From Anaerotalea alkaliphila (GTDB lineage Bacteria > Bacillota > Clostridia > Lachnospirales > Vallitaleaceae), in the NCBI RefSeq assembly GCF_010179735.1, contig NZ_JAAEEH010000001.1:62001-126000 (forward strand): a DNA stretch of 64,000 nucleotides. Direction: 5' to 3'. Within the stretch, counting starts at the first letter, position 1, and each line of letters begins with the position of its first letter. The notes under the pieces are model-generated. The model was not told the DNA's origin. It worked only from the letters and a program-made list of their open reading frames with translations, and did no database searches. Below, in pieces: positions 62,390-64,000 of the stretch. A program made the position numbers and the translations under genes.

Positions 62390-64000
62390 ATGGATCAAAG
62401 CGTTATGGACAAGATGATTCTGCCGGAGGAGCTGAAGGCGCTCTTGGAGAAGAGCAAGAACAAGATTGTGGTGCCTGAAAGCAGAACCCATCTTTTGGAA
62501 TTGGCCATGGGTTCCCAGGATGAAAAGGACTTCATCGAAATCGCCTACGAGGTGCCTGGAAAAGGCCGCGTGGTGGAAGCCACGGTGGCCAAATGCAAGA
62601 ACGGCTGCTCCGTAAACTACATGGACATGTACATGCGGCGCAGGGATCCGGACAGCATGGTGGTGGCCGACGAGAAGGATACCGACAAACCCAGGTATGA
62701 AGAGGTGTTCGAAGCGGACTTCGAGCCCATCCGGAAGGAGACTTTCGAATGGCTGGAGGAGCAGGACCTGATTGTGATGCCCTTCATGGCCGGCGGAAAC
62801 TCCTTCGGATATCAGGCGTTGCTGGTGGGCCCTCTGAACGCCGGGTTCTTTGCTGGAGGCCTTGCGGACCTGCAGACCTTCATCCCCAAGGGGGAGCTTC
62901 CCGACAACTTCACCCCCAAAGCCGTGATCTATCTGGCGCCCCCTTTCAGACACACCCATTTCGACGGCAAGCAGATCGTCGTACACAACCGTCTGGACGA
63001 CATGCACGAGCTGTTTTCCTACAACCTGTATCCGGGTCCCAGCGCCAAGAAGGGCATCTATGGCGTGCTCCTGAACATCGGCGAAGGGGAAGGCTGGGTC
63101 ACCGCCCACGCCTCCACGGTCAAGGTGGTCACCCCCTACGAGAACATCATCGTCATCATGCATGAGGGAGCCAGCGGCGGCGGCAAGAGCGAGATGCTGG
63201 AGCAGCCCCACAAGCAGCCGGACGGAAGGATGGTGCTGGCGACGAACAGCATCACCAAGGAGAAGACCTACATGGAGCTGGTGGACGAAAGCACCCTGCT
63301 TCCCGTGACGGACGACATGGCCCTGTGCCATCCCGCCCTGCAGAACGACTCCAAGAAGCTGGTGGTCCAGGACGCCGAAAACGGCTGGTTCCTGCGGATC
63401 AACCACATCGACAAATATGGTACGGACCCCCATTACGAGCGTCTGACCATCCACCCCAAAGAGCCTCTGATCTTCCTGAACATCGACGGTGTGCCTGGAG
63501 CCACCTGCCTGATTTGGGAGCACACCATGGATGAAAACGGCAAGCCCTGCCCCAACCCCCGTGTGATCATGCCCAGAAGCTTCATCCCCGGCATCGTGGA
63601 CGAGCCGGTGGAAGTGGACGTCCGCAGTTTCGGCGTGCGCACCCCCCTTTGCACCAAGGAGAACCCCACCTATGGCATGATGGGCATGGTCCAGGTGCTG
63701 CCTCCCGCCCTGGCATGGCTGTGGCGGCTGGTGGCTCCCCGCGGCCATGACAACCCCAGCATCGTGTCCGGAGACGCCATGGGCAGCGAGGGTGTGGGGT
63801 CCTACTGGCCCTTCGCCACAGGCAAGAAGGTGGACCAGGCCAACCTGCTCCTGGAGCAGATCCTGAACACCTCCGCCACACGCTACATCCTGATCCCCAA
63901 CCAGAACATCGGCGCCTACAAGGTGGGCTTCATGTCCGAATGGATGACCAGGGAATACATCTCCCGCAGGGGAAGCGCCAAGTTCAGACGTGAGAACATG
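62390..64000 (+). CDS. DUF4914 family P-loop protein, truncated by the window end
   Basis: The frame is open for 537 codons to the last base. A P-loop GASGGGKS lies at residues 260-267, in IIVIMHEGASGGGKSEML, recalling HPr kinase and PEP carboxykinase folds. The segments MMGMVQVLPPALAWLWRLVAPRGHDNP and GSEGVGSYWPFATG also recall PEPCK-type proteins. DUF4914 is a name for clostridial proteins of this sort, recognised from memory. Nucleotide binding is probable; the reaction is unknown. AAAGGAGAAG precedes ATG 62390. Confidence 0.75.
   Translation, partial: MDQSVMDKMILPEELKALLEKSKNKIVVPESRTHLLELAMGSQDEKDFIEIAYEVPGKGRVVEATVAKCKNGCSVNYMDMYMRRRDPDSMVVADEKDTDKPRYEEVFEADFEPIRKETFEWLEEQDLIVMPFMAGGNSFGYQALLVGPLNAGFFAGGLADLQTFIPKGELPDNFTPKAVIYLAPPFRHTHFDGKQIVVHNRLDDMHELFSYNLYPGPSAKKGIYGVLLNIGEGEGWVTAHASTVKVVTPYENIIVIMHEGASGGGKSEMLEQPHKQPDGRMVLATNSITKEKTYMELVDESTLLPVTDDMALCHPALQNDSKKLVVQDAENGWFLRINHIDKYGTDPHYERLTIHPKEPLIFLNIDGVPGATCLIWEHTMDENGKPCPNPRVIMPRSFIPGIVDEPVEVDVRSFGVRTPLCTKENPTYGMMGMVQVLPPALAWLWRLVAPRGHDNPSIVSGDAMGSEGVGSYWPFATGKKVDQANLLLEQILNTSATRYILIPNQNIGAYKVGFMSEWMTREYISRRGSAKFRRENM

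Overview
The window is a gene-dense, roughly 57% G+C bacterial chromosome segment that reads as a Clostridia-type Firmicute. The evidence is an rpoD tail followed by trmK and a Nif3-like gene, a CggR-headed glycolytic operon, a single-gene IscR/IscS/IscU set joined to mnmA, a two-iron superoxide reductase, NYN/DUF-type clostridial genes, GGAGG ribosome binding sites and many TTGACA-17-TATAAT promoters. Superoxide reductase and an anaerobic-type CbiK chelatase suggest an anaerobe. The genus cannot be fixed from sequence alone. No insertion sequence, prophage, CRISPR array, rRNA or tRNA gene was seen.

Layout. 1-4.2 kb: end of rpoD, trmK, Nif3-like, a TGS-domain uridine kinase-like protein and an RluA pseudouridine synthase. 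4.2-4.5 kb: a 6S RNA gene with a near-perfect promoter. 4.5-8.1 kb (minus): aroF-tyrA-aroA. 8.3-13.8 kb: an EF-G paralogue, then iscR-iscS-iscU-mnmA with a palindromic operator. 13.8-16.5 kb: a PHP phosphatase (minus) and a Na/phosphate cotransporter with a PhoP-box-like repeat in its leader. 16.6-23.8 kb: cggR-pgk-tpiA-gap-gpmI-eno, with gap moved away from cggR. 23.9-28.0 kb: secG, rnr, smpB and the tmRNA gene. The tmRNA gene is interrupted inside its T-loop by a 280-nt group I intron, the most striking feature of the window.

28-36 kb: a permease encoded as two half-genes, a double UspA protein, a P-type Ca2+ ATPase, and a FadR-type regulator with KDPG aldolase and KDG kinase. 36-43 kb: DUF302, O-acetylhomoserine sulfhydrylase, a GntR/ABC exporter operon and a polar amino-acid ABC importer. 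43-51 kb: a NYN-LOTUS protein, NifX-like, YjbQ, MazG-like, superoxide reductase, aldo-keto reductase, a second double UspA, and a minus-strand set (O-antigen-ligase-like, glyoxalase, Cys-rich DUF6062).

50.7-54.3 kb: panB-panC-panD-coaB-coaC, a complete run from ketoisovalerate/aspartate to 4'-phosphopantetheine except for pantothenate kinase and panE. 54.4-62 kb: cbiK-hemA-sirC-hemC-cobA/hemD-hemB-hemL. This makes 5-aminolaevulinate from Glu-tRNA and carries it to (cobalt-)sirohydrochlorin, so it points to corrinoid or sirohaem rather than protohaem. 62.0-62.4 kb: an AT-rich spacer with a 26-bp hairpin and a terminator (candidate small RNA). 62.4 kb to the end: a DUF4914 P-loop protein running off the window.
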